Source: Acanthochromis polyacanthus (taxonomy: Eukaryota > Chordata > Actinopteri > Pomacentridae). Taken from it: a stretch of 64,000 nucleotides of DNA. This document shows positions 10,597 to 21,319 of this stretch, one piece after another; the stretch's first letter is position 1; each line of letters opens with the position of its first letter. Where the stretch lies: NCBI RefSeq assembly GCF_021347895.1, contig NC_067113.1, positions 3,764,251 through 3,828,250 of the forward strand, given 5' to 3'. The notes under the pieces were generated by a model. The model saw only the letters and a list, made by a program, of their open reading frames with translations, searched no databases and had not been told where the DNA came from. The position numbers and the translations under genes are program-made.

Positions 10597-12571
10597 TCAA
10601 AACTGGTCTGCGCAGACCTGGCACTCCCATGGCACTTCTCTTTTGCATTTGCCACACGTTAACTTGTAGCAATGCACACATCGAACAGTAGCAGGGTTCT
10701 TTTTGCACCGGTGATGGACTTGGCACTTCTGCCTTTGCCCGGTTCCACTGGTGTGGCGGCCTGTTTGCGAAGATGGTTTTCCTTTCCAATCTTCTTTGAT
10801 GTCACATAAGACTCAGCCAACTCACAGGCAAGCCGCATCAGAAAATCTGGCCGCCTTTCCGTCCTTCCTGTGCAGGCTTGATATAGCACATGGGCATTCA
10901 GGGCTGCCATGTCAACCATATTATAAAACACACTGACAGGCCATCTTCTTGTTCCTGCCCGTACGCTGTACTGCCGCACCATCTGATCCATGGCGTCCAC
11001 ACCGCATTTAGTGGAGTTGTACTGGGTGATGGTGCTTGGCTTTCTTTTGCGGCTGTCCTCAGTCTGAATCACACTGTGCATGCTGCTCATAACGTAGACT
11101 GTCTTCTTCCGGCTGGCTGCGTACACTGTCAGTGTTGCATCAGTTGTTGAAAACACCTGAGTGCTGAACTCACTTTGCTTTATCTCTCGAGCTGAAGGGG
11201 GAATTTCTCTGCGAATTTTATTGAGTGTCCCAAGAATGGTAGTTTTCCGGCTGCGTAATTTTCTTGCAAGTGAAATTGATGTGAAAAAATTGTCCGTCGT
11301 GACAGTTCTGCCCTGATCAAGAAATGGTCCCATCAACTTCATTACCACACTCTCAGACAGTCTCTCCTCTTTGGGACGGCCAGGTTCTTTGCCAACATAT
11401 GGAAAGACATTGCAAATATACTTTGATTTCAAGTCACACGCCACCCAAAACTTGATACCAAATTTATCCGGTTTTGTAGCAATATATTGCAGAAAAGGGC
11501 AACGTGTCTTTGATGGATAAAGTTGTTCATCGATTGTGATGTGCCGACCAGGTCTGTAGAATGTGACACAGTTCTGTCGAAATGATTCCCATAATTCGGA
11601 AATAGCTGCAAACTTGTCTGTCTGCACTCGCTCAGCCCGTGTGTTCTTGCTATCAAACCGTAGGTGCTGCATTATGTCTTTGAAGCGGTCGCTACTCATT
11701 GTTTCCATAATCCGTTTGTTTCCATACATCTCTGACCAGTTGTCAGACAATGATGGAACCTTAGTCACCCCTCGCCAGATGACAACTGCAATGAAAGCCA
11801 TTAGTTCTGGAATAGCCATGAACCAATCCACAGTCTCTGTTTCCCTTGCATGCTCAATTGTGCATGCTTGAATGGTACGAAGCATCTGGAGAGTGAGAAA
11901 ACAGAGGAAGCTTTGAAGGCGAGTTTTGATCCTTATTCTGGCTTCATGTGTTGGCTCTCCTTCTGCAGCGTAAGGTTCAATAGGAGCGAATTTCAGATGT
12001 CGTCCAACCTCTTCCTTGCACCACACTGTGCCATCTTTTGCGGTCTCCGTTAGTGCGGTATCCAGCCGTTTTGTCCTCTTCTGGGAGGGGGAGCGTCTTC
12101 CTCTGCAAATTGAACAAATTTATATCGTTAGCAAAGACAAATGTACCAATGTAGAAAAGAGTCAAATTATATCACATCTTTTCATTGTTCTGTTTGTCTC
12201 TATTCTGAACTCTGTCAGTATTGTGGCCCTTGGTTCAGAAGTTCACATTTTTTGGGCTCCTTCTGTGAAAACATTGATGACCTCTGATCTAAAATGTGTC
12301 ATTTTTTATCTAGAAATTTGTAAAAAATAAATAAATAAATAAATAAAATAAAAATCTTGAAGTTAAAAAAATATTCCCCAAAAGAACAAAATCTTTGAAA
12401 TTAAATGTGAAGTATTCTGAAACAGAAATTTGATGTTTGAGAAATCTTACCCGAAAACTGCTCCGAGTCAGAATCTGACTGAAGGTCTATGTCCTCTCCA
12501 TCAGAGTCAAAAGCGCTTGTTTCAGTCAGAATCATTTGCAAAGCCTGCTCAGTAGTGAATCTTCTCTGCAT
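10597..12571 (-). pseudogene. piggyBac transposase (DDE_Tnp_1_7 type), two exons, one frameshift
   Basis: A cut-and-paste transposase acting at TTAA in the nucleus. Exon 1 (12571-12451) starts at an ATG giving MQRRFTTEQALQMIL, followed by an acidic Ser/Asp stretch typical of piggyBac N-termini; a weaker GTG start lies at 12622. A donor GTAAG (12450) and acceptor CAGAG (12101) define a 350-bp intron that restores the frame. Exon 2 carries the fold with the catalytic aspartates in 'HITIDEQLYPSK', 'TVTTDNFFTS' and 'CGVDAMDQM', all present. The C-terminal cysteine-rich zinc-binding domain (motifs RCVHC, CGKC, CQVC) lies at 10740-10597 but in a different frame: the main frame runs to a stop at 10659. 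One indel near 10740-10760 therefore disables an otherwise complete protein of roughly 580 residues. Confidence 0.85.
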
Positions 12572-12690
12572 CTTTTTTTTGGAGAGGTCTTGGAGCAGAT
12601 GACGAACTGGCAGGTTGTCCACTGGGATCTTGTATGTCTCATATAGCTAATGTAGCTAATGACCACAAAAGTGTTTTTCAGACTTTTTAT

Positions 12691-12955
12691 GCCAATCCCC
12701 CCTGGGAAGGGGGAGCATATTTCCTCCCACCCCCCGCCCACACACACCTTTCACACCTTCCACACCTTCCACTGTTCTCCCATCCAGAAGCTGCCACATA
12801 ATTAGCGTAATGATCAGTCCACATCCCAGGGCAGGAGCAGAATCCCCCCTGGGAAGGGGGAGCATATTTCCTCCCACCCCCGCCCACACACACCGTTCAC
12901 ACCTTCCACTGTTCTCCCTGCAAGAAGTTGCCACATGATTAGCATAATGCACATT
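12691..12955. repeat. Duplicated subterminal repeat of the piggyBac
   Basis: Two direct copies of a ~130-150-bp block ('ccctgggaagggggagcata', 'cttccactgttctccc', then a 'gccacat.attagc' motif) occur at 12691-12836 and 12840-12955. The opposite end (9880-10050) has an inverted copy. The duplication is on one side only. Confidence 0.75.
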
Positions 12956-13045
12956 CCGGGGCAGACAGAGCAGGACAGGAGGATTAAATGATCCCTCTTC
13001 AGTCCTTAAAGGAGTATCCTAAAAGCATAGTCTTGCGAGTGTTAA

Positions 13046-13735
13046 GACCCAATCAGGATGTATATGATGCAAACATATCAAAAGTTAGACCACCTCCTCT
13101 TTTTTATTTCTGCTTGGTTGGCATTATTTCTGCTTAGGTCAGCATGACCTAGGTTTTAACTTATGAGTGCAGACGAAGAGAGGCCATGCACTTCCAGTCT
13201 CATTGCCTTATATGGGCTCCACTGGCTTCCAGTGGGTTGCCGCTTTCCACATGATTATTTCGTGTATTCATAACTTCAGCTAGCACTTCAGATTTTACAA
13301 TATTATTAATTGTTTGTTCTTAAATTTGATTCACACATCCTATTCATCTAATTTTATTATTTGTTCAATCTAAAAATGCCACAACAAGGTGCCCTGTGGT
13401 GTCTGACTCCAGGATGTTGGCAGTGGATCCATTGAGTACTGTGGGTTGAGGCCCCCACTGGCTTGTTCTGGCACATCTGAGATCTCTGGAGTATGTATGG
13501 AGAGCAGATCATAGAGGTGAGCTTTTGTAGCAGCACTGATATTACACCCCTTAATGCTGTGCTGCATCACCTGATGCTGTGCAGCTGGTGGCCAATCACT
13601 GAGTAGGGCTAGAGCAACAGAGGTGGAGCAAGGAGAGACGGAGTCTTGTCTCAGGAGACATCGTGCTAATGGCAGACTCTACAGCACAACGTGGTTCTTG
13701 GCTGCTTGAAAAGTCCTGGAAACCTATCTAGATAG
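13046..13735. other. Mostly unassigned; trace of a LINE C-terminus
   Basis: At 13200-13250 'tgggctccactggcttccagtgg' reads like the LHWLPV motif of L2/Rex-type reverse transcriptases, but too little is left to assign. The rest shows nothing. Confidence 0.35.
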
Positions 13736-13740
13736 GAAAG

Positions 13741-13955
13741 TGTTGGGACAGTCATTCTGCGTGTAAGAGTTGGAATAAACCGGCAAAACGGAGAAAAATG
13801 GAGACACAGTCGACAGACATATCTTTGACCTGCTTGTCACACTTTTGTGAATAGGCATAGGCCATTTATTGAATTGCGCACCGGTGTGTAGCCACATAGC
13901 CACGCCCACAATCCAAAACTGGGTCAATCGGGGACAAAGGACCAATCACACAACA
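13741..13955 (-). repeat. copia 3' LTR
   Basis: 215 bp, the same as 18024-18238 base for base by eye. Preceded (minus strand) by the polypurine tract and followed by the GAAAG target repeat at 13736. Confidence 0.93.
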
Positions 13956-13966
13956 CCCCCACTTGT
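13956..13966 (-). promoter_or_regulatory. copia polypurine tract
   Basis: On the minus strand AAGTGGGGG abuts the 3' LTR, the expected plus-strand DNA synthesis primer. Confidence 0.7.
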
Positions 13967-14026
13967 TCCCAACTGACCAAGTATAAACAATAACACAGTG
14001 CATCACATTACCATACATAATTTACA

Positions 14027-17000
14027 TCAAATACCAAATAAAAAAATCACAAATCTGTCGATTCTTATTTTTGTAACAGCTTTTGTAAAAATATCTGCCA
14101 CCATTCTATCTGTCGGACAATATTTAATTGTAATTTTCCCATCACAAATCACAGAGCGGACAAAATGATATCGGATATCGATGTGCTTGCATCGTTGGCG
14201 ACACACAGGGTTTTTTGATAAGGAAATAGCACCTTGATTGTCTTCAAAAATAGTAACAGGTGTATAGTCCACTCCATTGTCCATTCCAGTCAACAAATTA
14301 GTTAAATAAAGACTCTCCTGTGCAGTAGCTGATAAAGCCATATATTCAGCTTCACAAGTGGACAAGGCCACAGTGGGCTGTTTCTTTGACTTCCAGGAAA
14401 TGACAGGTCCATTTTCTGCCAAACTAAAGCAGTAACCAGTCACACTACGTCTATCATTCTGATCTGCTCCCCAATCAGCATCACAGTAAGCAAAAAGTGA
14501 TAGATTATCATGTTTCCTGTAACACAACTCCTGATCCACAGTGCCTTTTAAATATCTCAACACGTTTAGCTGCAACCCAATGTTCTTGTTTTGGTTGAGC
14601 AAGATATTGTGACAATTTACTCACAACAAAACTTAAATCTGGTCGGGTTGAGGTCATCACATAGATTAAACTGCCAACCATCTCACGATATTTCTTTGGA
14701 TCAGCAGGCTCACCTTCACTGCCAAATTTCATTTTCACTTCACATGGTGTCAATCTGGGTTTGCAATGAGTCATGTCAAATCGGTCCAGAATTTTGGTAA
14801 TGCATCTCTTTTGATTCATTTTTATTTCCCCCCTTTTCTGGGCAAAATCGATGCCAAGGAAATGCCTCAATTTCCCAAGATCTTTAATTTTGAATTTTGC
14901 ACCCAACATTTCCTTCACGTTTTCAAGAATTTGGCAATGACTCGCTGCAAGAATAATGTCATCAACCCAAATTATTAAAACAATTCTTTCACTTTCAGAT
15001 TGTTTAGTGTAAACACAATTATCTGCTGTATTCTGAACAAAATTATTTTCAATAAGTACATCATGAAGCATTTTATTCCAATTTCGTCCTGACTGCTTTA
15101 GACCATAAAGCGATTTGTTAAGTTTACACACCAGTTTCTCTCCTGTTTTTGATTTTATCTCGAATCCTTCAGGTTGTTCCATATAAATTTCACAATCTAT
15201 AAGAGCATGCAGATAAGCTGTTTTAATGTCCATCTGATGGAGTTCTAAATCATATTGAGCTGCAAGCTGCATTAGGGCACGTACAGAAGTCATATCCGCT
15301 GTAGGTGAGAAAGTTTCATTATAATCAATCCCAGCCAATTGACTATAACCTTTCGCAACATATCTGGCTTTGTATAGGGTCTCAACTGGATTTTCTTTAA
15401 CAGCAAAAACCCATCTGCCCCCCACTGCATGTTTGCCCTCAGGTAAGGATGTTAGTGTGTAGGTATCATTCTCAATTAGAGAGTCCATTTCTTCCTGCAT
15501 TGCTTTAACCCACTTCTCTGATTTGGGAGAGTTAACAGCTTCTTGCAATGTCAGGGGAACATCACATGTCACACGATAACAATAGTCAATATCCATCAAT
15601 GATCTATCTTCATCAAATTTCACTTCATAATCATAATCTCTGTAGAATTTTGGGGGTCTCCTCTCTCTTTTTGGATAACGAGCACTTTGACTACTCTCAT
15701 TCTCACTTTGTGAGTTGATATTCAATTCACTCTCCTCTGTTTTTAGTTCTTCAGGAATCATATTAGTCACATCCGGTTTTGGTGGCTCCCGTACACTTTG
15801 TCTATATTTAGAATAGTCATATATGTCTTCATCTGTCTGAGTGTCACATTCATTAGTTGTTTTTGTCACAAATTTTACCAGCCTATTTTTCATCACTTTA
15901 CCAGTGCTTGGATAAAACACTAGAAATGCAGGACTGTTTTTGTCATAACCTACAAATATTCCTTTTTCACAGCGTGTGTCCAACTTTTTCTGATCATATT
16001 TGTAAGCAAAACACTCTGAACCAAACGCTCTCATTTTGGTCATATCAGGGATCTTCCCTGTTAACACAAAGTATGGAGTTTGTCCTAGTCGCCTGTTGAA
16101 ACATCTATTTCTGATTATAGCAGCAGTTTGTACTGCATATGGCCACAACTGTTTTGGTAATTTACTTTCTATCAACATACATCGAGCCATTTCAAATAGA
16201 GTTCTCCAGGCCCTTTCTGCTGTCCCATTCTGATGGGGCGACCACGGGGCTGAGGTTTCATGTCTGATGGCATTTTGCCTTAGCAGTGACTGAAACACAG
16301 CTGAGGTATACTCAGTTCCATTGTCTGATCTTAAACATTTAATTTTTCCATATGGTGCAACATCAGCAATAAACCTCTCTGTAGCTTTGACAGTATCACT
16401 CTTAGATTTTAAAAAGTAAGTGAAAATGACTCCAGAATAATCATCTGTAAATGCAAGAGCAAATCTAAAGCCTTCTTTACTTGCTGGCTCTATTGGCCCA
16501 GCCAAATCAGTATGAACAAGCTCCAGTACATTTTTAGCTTTTTCATCTGGATCTGTATTTCTACTCTGAGCAAATTTACCTTTTATGCATACTTCACATT
16601 TCAGATTAGACCTCTCAGTTTTCCCTTTTATCTTCATACCGTTTGTTACACTTTCCAGCTTTAACACATCGTCATAATTACAATGCCCCAATATTTCATG
16701 CCATGTCTGAATGTCATAACACACACTACATTGATCAGTTTCATTTTCAAGAGTATCTAAATAAAATAGTCTGTCATGTGTGTTAATATCAAAAATTGTA
16801 CCGTTTTTGTGGATAAGACGATTCTGTCCCTCTTTGAAGATGACAGTTGCTCCTTGGGCCGTTGCTGCTTTAACCGAGAAGATGTCCTGAGAAAAGGATG
16901 GGACGTAGAGCGCCTCCTTCAACATCAGATCCACATCACGGCCTTTATTGTCTCTCATGCGCACTTTGGCAGTACCTTTCTTTAGCGCAATCCCGCTAGC

Positions 17001-18038
17001 GCGCTCTCCATCAGCCAACTCCAGAATGTGACTTTGCGCTTGGAAGTTTGGATCAAACTCCTCAAACTTCTCCATATCAGTGATGATATGCCTTGTCGCT
17101 CCCGAGTCGACCATGAGGCCCCTCATCCTCTCACCGTTGACCGGGGCGGCGGCATCCAGCTGGACCTTAAAGGCGAACGTGTGGTCTTCCTCATCCACCG
17201 CTTGCTTCACCTTGTCCCGTTTCCTCCGCCGACAATTTGCGTCCTTGTGCGTGGCGCTTTTACAAAGGCTACACCACTGTCTCTGGTCACTACGCTCTCC
17301 AATGGAAGTGCACTCCGCGGCTTTGTGGCCCTTCAGACCGCAGGTGAAACAGGTGAGTTTTGCACTCCAATTATCTCTCCTGTCTCTTCCTTTCACCTTC
17401 ATCACACTGTCCTCTCCTGAGCCAGACGCACCACACTTCTCCGTGCTTTCATAGCTCCTCAGTTTAGTCTTAAAATCAGCAAATGACAACGTTGAATCAC
17501 TCTGTGTAATGTGAACAGAGAATGGTTTGAACACATCAGGCAGACCTTTTAAAATCATTGCGGTCAGTAGACCGTCACTAAGTGTCTCTCCTGCATTACG
17601 CAGCGCTGTGATGGCAGTCTCCGCACGAATAATATAGTCTGTGACGCTCTCATTCATACCCTTTTGAAGAGATGTCAGCTCCGTGTACAGACTTATTACG
17701 CGCGGCTTTCCCTTCCCTGCGTAATGGTCACGCAGGATCTGGAGCGCTTTTCTCCCGTCATCAGCAGCATCTCTCATTACAAGAGACAAACTTTTATCGT
17801 CCAACAACTGGATCAAGACTGCATATGCCTCCTCATTTTTATTTGCATCTGCTGCAACACCATCTGAGCCTGCAGCGGGGGCTCCACCCAGGATGGTGGT
17901 CTTCAGGTCCAGCAGACGCAAATGTGCCAGGAACTTCGTTTCCCAGAGCTCATAATTCTTTTCATCTCCGTCAAACAATAAACGATTCCATCGGCTTCCA
18001 AACTCTTTACTGGGCCCATAACCTGTTGGGACAGTCAT
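14027..18038 (-). pseudogene. copia gag-pol polyprotein (one frameshift)
   Basis: A single gag-pol frame of 1176 codons starts at an ATG inside the 5' LTR (18038) and runs to 14508. Visible domains: copia-type gag; CCHC zinc knuckle 'CFTCGLKGHKAAEC' (about residue 228); aspartic protease 'MVDSGATRHI' (about 308); integrase zinc-binding part with 'WHEILGH' and 'CEVCIKGK' (about 446-480), then 'HTDLAGPI' and 'RSDNGTEYTS'; reverse transcriptase with 'QMDIKTAYLHA' and the catalytic 'WVDDIILAA' (about 1025). RNase H ('AYCDADWGADQNDRRSVTGY', 'CEAEYMALS', 'DNQGAISL') continues in another frame at 14602-14027. The switch lies near 14557-14565, between the 'HWVAAKR' stretch and 'LRYLKGT', consistent with a 1-base gain or 2-base loss. 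No slippery heptamer was seen, so a mutation is likelier than programmed frameshifting. Confidence 0.92.
18009..18023 (-). promoter_or_regulatory. Primer-binding site matching the initiator-Met tRNA anticodon region
   Basis: Immediately after the 5' LTR the minus strand reads GGTTATGGGCCCAGT. This is complementary to the anticodon stem-loop of initiator methionine tRNA, not to its 3' end, and is the same type of site used by Drosophila copia, which primes from a 5' half-tRNA. The site lies inside the gag reading frame (encoding GYGPS). Confidence 0.85.
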
Positions 18039-18238
18039 TCTGCGTGTAAGAGTTGGAATAAACCGGCAAAACGGAGAAAAATGGAGACACAGTCGACAGA
18101 CATATCTTTGACCTGCTTGTCACACTTTTGTGAATAGGCATAGGCCATTTATTGAATTGCGCACCGGTGTGTAGCCACATAGCCACGCCCACAATCCAAA
18201 ACTGGGTCAATCGGGGACAAAGGACCAATCACACAACA
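18024..18238 (-). repeat. copia 5' LTR (contains the gag start codon)
   Basis: 215 bp, identical to the 3' LTR. The last 15 bases before the primer-binding site encode the first five residues of gag (start at 18038). Confidence 0.93.
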
Positions 18239-18339
18239 GAAAGGATTGGTGCGTTCCGCACGAGTAAAGACTAAAACTAGCACACTGGATGGACCAGTAA
18301 CCAAACTTTGTTTGCGTCAAGAAGCTGCAACCAAAACAA

Positions 18340-18475
18340 TTTAATCCATGTTTATATGCCACTGTCGCCTTTGGGCTTGCTCTGGGGGTCAGGCATATGG
18401 GTTCTGTAAAGCGTCTTGAGACGATTTGACTGTATTTGACGCTAATTGAATTGAATTGAATTGAATATGAAATTA
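18340..18475 (+). mobile_element. L2-type LINE 3' tail
   Basis: 'gccactgtcgcc...ggcttgctctgggggtcagg', 'gttctgtaaagcgtcttgag' and the terminal run GAATTGAATTGAATTGAAT match the 3' end seen at 21590-21700 and, inverted, at 60205-60300. Only the 3' end is present. Confidence 0.75.
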
Positions 18476-18889
18476 TTGTCTCCATTATGAATGTATTTTA
18501 TGTTGAACTGTTCATGCCTCTTGCATTCTCAATTAGCGGCTGGTGTGTTAGAGCCAAAAAATGATTTCTTTGTTTTGATTATTGTGAATGTCGGTATGAT
18601 TTTGTGTGGGTGTGGCTTAAGGAGCCACGGGGTTGTCCACTGTAGGGGTTGAACAGCATATGTACTGGCTAATGAGTGAATAAATAGGGGAAAAGGCAAA
18701 CAGTTTTCGATCATGCATAAACACCGTGTCAGGCAGGTGCATGTTTTCAGGTTGTATTTTTTGGCTTATTGGAAAATTAATGTATGAACTGAATGATAAT
18801 TTACCTGCAACTGCCGTGAATACATTTAACATCAAATACAAATGAGCAGAGACACTGTTTTAATTTGAAGCATCAGACTTAAGCTGACC
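18476..18889. other. No recognisable feature
   Basis: AT-rich sequence without supported frames or repeats. Confidence 0.4.
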
Positions 18890-19104
18890 TAACTCCCACC
18901 CCGCGGTGACTACAGGTAAAGTCACTACAGTGGTAACCCTAGCGACAGCTATGTCTGCTCCTGCTGTGTCTCATTGGTATGATTTCCCTGATCGTATGTT
19001 TAGGGCATTTGCTTTGTGCTGCAGAAGGACTGATGTGTCCCTGGTTGGCAGCCGCTAGTTTGCATGTGTGCACATCACCAACTCCTGGCTAAATGTGGTA
19101 GGTG

Positions 19105-19108
<4 letters not shown>

Positions 19109-19168
<60 letters not shown>
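19109..19168. repeat. (GT)n microsatellite
   Basis: About 30 uninterrupted GT units, replacing a short 'gttctttctcgcac' in the paralogous repeat at 42.66 kb. Confidence 0.95.
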
Positions 19169-19171
<3 letters not shown>

Positions 19172-19865
19172 AGTATGCTATTACCCTGCTCACTCTGATG
19201 TGGTCACAGGTAATGTGCCGAGCTGCATGAGCTCTCTTCCTCCATTCTTATGCGTATGTGTGCATACTCACCACCACTGGCAGGTATGTGCATTTACATT
19301 CAGTGACCACACCGTCTTTTTAGCAGTTCCGCATAGTCATGCTAATGTTGTTTCTATCAGGCTTGAGTGATTGTGCGCGCCCTGCTGATGTCACAGTCAG
19401 CTACTGGGACTGCCTCTGCTTTGTCTCCTACTGCTGCTTTGTCTCTGCAGCTTTGACCTCTGCTCTGCTGTCTTTCAATTTATTTAGTTTTAATTGTTGA
19501 CGGTGTATTGCCCATATTTATTGACCGCATGCACTGTATTTAGTTTCATTTTTATTGTGAGACTGAAAGATTTATATTGTTTTGGTTTGAAGTAATTGTT
19601 TATTTGATCATTGTTAATTGTTCTTTTGCTTGTGCTTATTTTGTTTGTTTTAGGCATTCATTATTTTGTATCATATATATAGTTTAATTTGACACCTGCC
19701 TGTTGAATATTTTCTGTTCCATTAGTATCTTTATTTGTAATAATTTGTTTGTTTTTTCCCCATTCATTTGTTTTATTCCTTTTCAGTTGCTGAAGGCCCG
19801 TGATGGTGGTGGTGTCCCCTTCCTTTTGTGTGCTGTGCTTCCCTGGAATTGGTTCACTGTATGCC

Positions 19866-20425
19866 GAGCCCGATCTCACGAGGATTCGTGAAACTGTCAC
19901 GTAAGTTTTAGTTTCGGTTTCGTGCGCACCAACACGATTTCGTCATGTTTTTCGTGCCGCTCACCACGAAATGCGCACCAATGTATTTTAAACGGCGGAC
20001 TTTTCGTGCCACTCAGAACGTATTTCAAAAGAATGTGTATATTATATTTTTAATGTAAAACCGTGGCGAATCCAACGCTATATTTTGCATGACATCGTCC
20101 CTAAACATAACCCTAACCATAACCCTAACCATAACCTAACCATAACCTAACCATAAGCCGGTGGTACACTTACCAATTTGCATAGGAATTTCAAGAATGT
20201 CCGGCGGCCGGCGGCCGCAAACGCAATCACACAAGCAGTATACGCCGATGGACAGCTTAGATCGTCATGAATCCGCCGGTATAAACCACTTTCAGATGTG
20301 ATTACGACAGCGAAAAACATTTCGTGGTGAGCGGCACGAAAAACATGACGAAATCGTGTTGGTGCGCACGAAACCGAAACTAAAACTTACGTGACAGTTT
20401 CACGAATCCCCGTGAGACCGGGTTG
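19866..20425. mobile_element. Foldback-type MITE, copy A (560 bp)
   Basis: Inverted ends of ~100 bp: the left arm from 'gagcccgatctcacgaggat' to 'ctcaccacgaaatg' is matched by the complement of 'catttcgtggtgag' to 'ccgtgagaccgggttg'. The target duplication GTATGCC is at 19859-19865 and 20426-20432. The interior holds degenerate telomere-like CCCTAAC/CATAACC units (20108-20155), a GGCCGGCGGCCGC cluster and the segment 'cagcttagatcgtcatgaat'. No coding capacity. Nearly identical to copy C (62931), differing by one 10-11-bp CATAACCTAAC unit and a few bases. Confidence 0.88.
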
Positions 20426-20802
20426 GTATGCCACATATGCCTGAGTGTTTGTGTTATTTTGTGGGATTCTCCTCCCCTTTGCTAGCCCCTGTCCACCTGA
20501 TCAAAATAATAAAGCAGAACAATAACACAAAGATCAAACATTCACATAAGATTCCACTGTAATTCAATCAGACATTCCAATCCATTTAATCAATTGCAGA
20601 TGACAATAAAGCAGATTCACATCAAAGCAATTTAAAGTGACTATGTGCTATAAAATGTCAGTAATGCAATGGCAGTTTTTGATTCAGGTGAACAGTGAAT
20701 GTGTTTCTAGTGTTACCAGTGGGGTTCACTATTCTATTTGCACATTCTGTTTGCACAATTCTGTTCTGGGAAAAATGTTGACAACCAGTTTTGGTTGCTC
20801 TT

Positions 20803-20819
20803 TTATTATTATTATTAAA

Positions 20820-20886
<67 letters not shown>

Positions 20887-20895
20887 CATTATTAC
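20803..20895. repeat. (ATT)n microsatellite
   Basis: Two long ATT runs separated by 'aattgtt'. Confidence 0.95.
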
Positions 20896-21319
20896 ATTAA
20901 ATCAAATTTCAAATATTAAATTTTAATATGTATTTAGTTAAATTTAAATTTTAAAATTTATTTAATTAAATTTAAATGAAATTTTGCCAGTAATGATTTG
21001 TAAGATTTAGCAAGTGTCAGTATGGAGCGACACAGTAGCGACACAGTATCAATACAGTTCAGGGAATGTGCTGCAATGCTTCATGAGGCCTCATCACCCC
21101 ATCACTAAGTAAAAGTGAATGGTTTTCCAGTACTGAGTGGTGTGGTGGGATCCTGCTGTTCAACTGACTGTTGTGTGTGACTGAATGAAGCTGGATGTGC
21201 ATCAAACCAAGGAACAGGGATGGATTCCAGGTGGGAGAGACTGCAGGTGATTGGCCCAGGTGTTGTGAGTGACAGTGAGGACGTACAGTACTATAGAATG
21301 ACTGAGTGGCAGTTGTCTG
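20896..21319. other. No recognisable feature
   Basis: AT-rich start followed by unremarkable sequence; nothing supported. The stretch 20491-20802 before the microsatellite is likewise empty. Confidence 0.4.

Larger units (their letters stand above)
9777..13045 (-). mobile_element. Complete piggyBac-superfamily DNA transposon (3.27 kb)
   Basis: The canonical piggyBac target TTAA is at both ends (9777-9780 and 13042-13045). Inward of it the termini are inverted: TTAACACTAGGAAGACTGCG on the left and TTAACACTCGCAAGACTATG read from the right. Longer subterminal sequences are also inverted copies: 'cttcccaggg', 'ggtgggaggaaatatgctcc', 'cattacgctaattatgtggc' at 9880-10045 and their complements at 12690-12955. 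A spliced transposase gene on the minus strand fills the interior. No other insertion interrupts it, so this copy is young or at least structurally whole. Confidence 0.9.
13741..18238 (-). mobile_element. Ty1/copia LTR retrotransposon, full length (4.5 kb), very young
   Basis: Two 215-bp LTRs that are identical by eye bound a gag-pol region on the minus strand. The 5-bp target duplication GAAAG is at 13736-13740 and 18239-18243. Read on the minus strand the LTR starts TGTTG and ends CAACA. A primer-binding site and a polypurine tract are in the correct places. Domain order gag, protease, integrase, reverse transcriptase, RNase H is that of Pseudoviridae/Ty1-copia rather than gypsy. Identical LTRs imply a recent insertion; one frameshift in pol makes this copy defective. 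Confidence 0.95.
18890..20490 (+). repeat. Dispersed repeat, copy 1 (carries foldback element A)
   Basis: The blocks 18940-19480 and 19780-19860 plus 20426-20490 match, in order, the reverse complement of 42900-42000 ('tgtctca.tggtatgatt', 'tttgtgctgcag', 'gtcacaggtaa.gtgccgag', 'tgctgatgtcac', 'ccttttcagttgctgaag', 'ggaattggttcac', 'ttattttgtgggatt'). The family is unknown; no coding domain was seen. A (GT)n expansion and foldback element A lie within this copy and are absent from the other. Confidence 0.75.

Noticed and set aside
14540..14600. Programmed frameshift between copia reverse transcriptase and RNase H
   Set aside because: Ty1/copia frameshifts lie between gag and pol, no slippery sequence is visible, and here gag-pol is one frame; a mutation is simpler.
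20100..20160. Telomeric repeat or chromosome end
   Set aside because: Short, degenerate and located at the same internal position of two MITE copies; it is part of the element.
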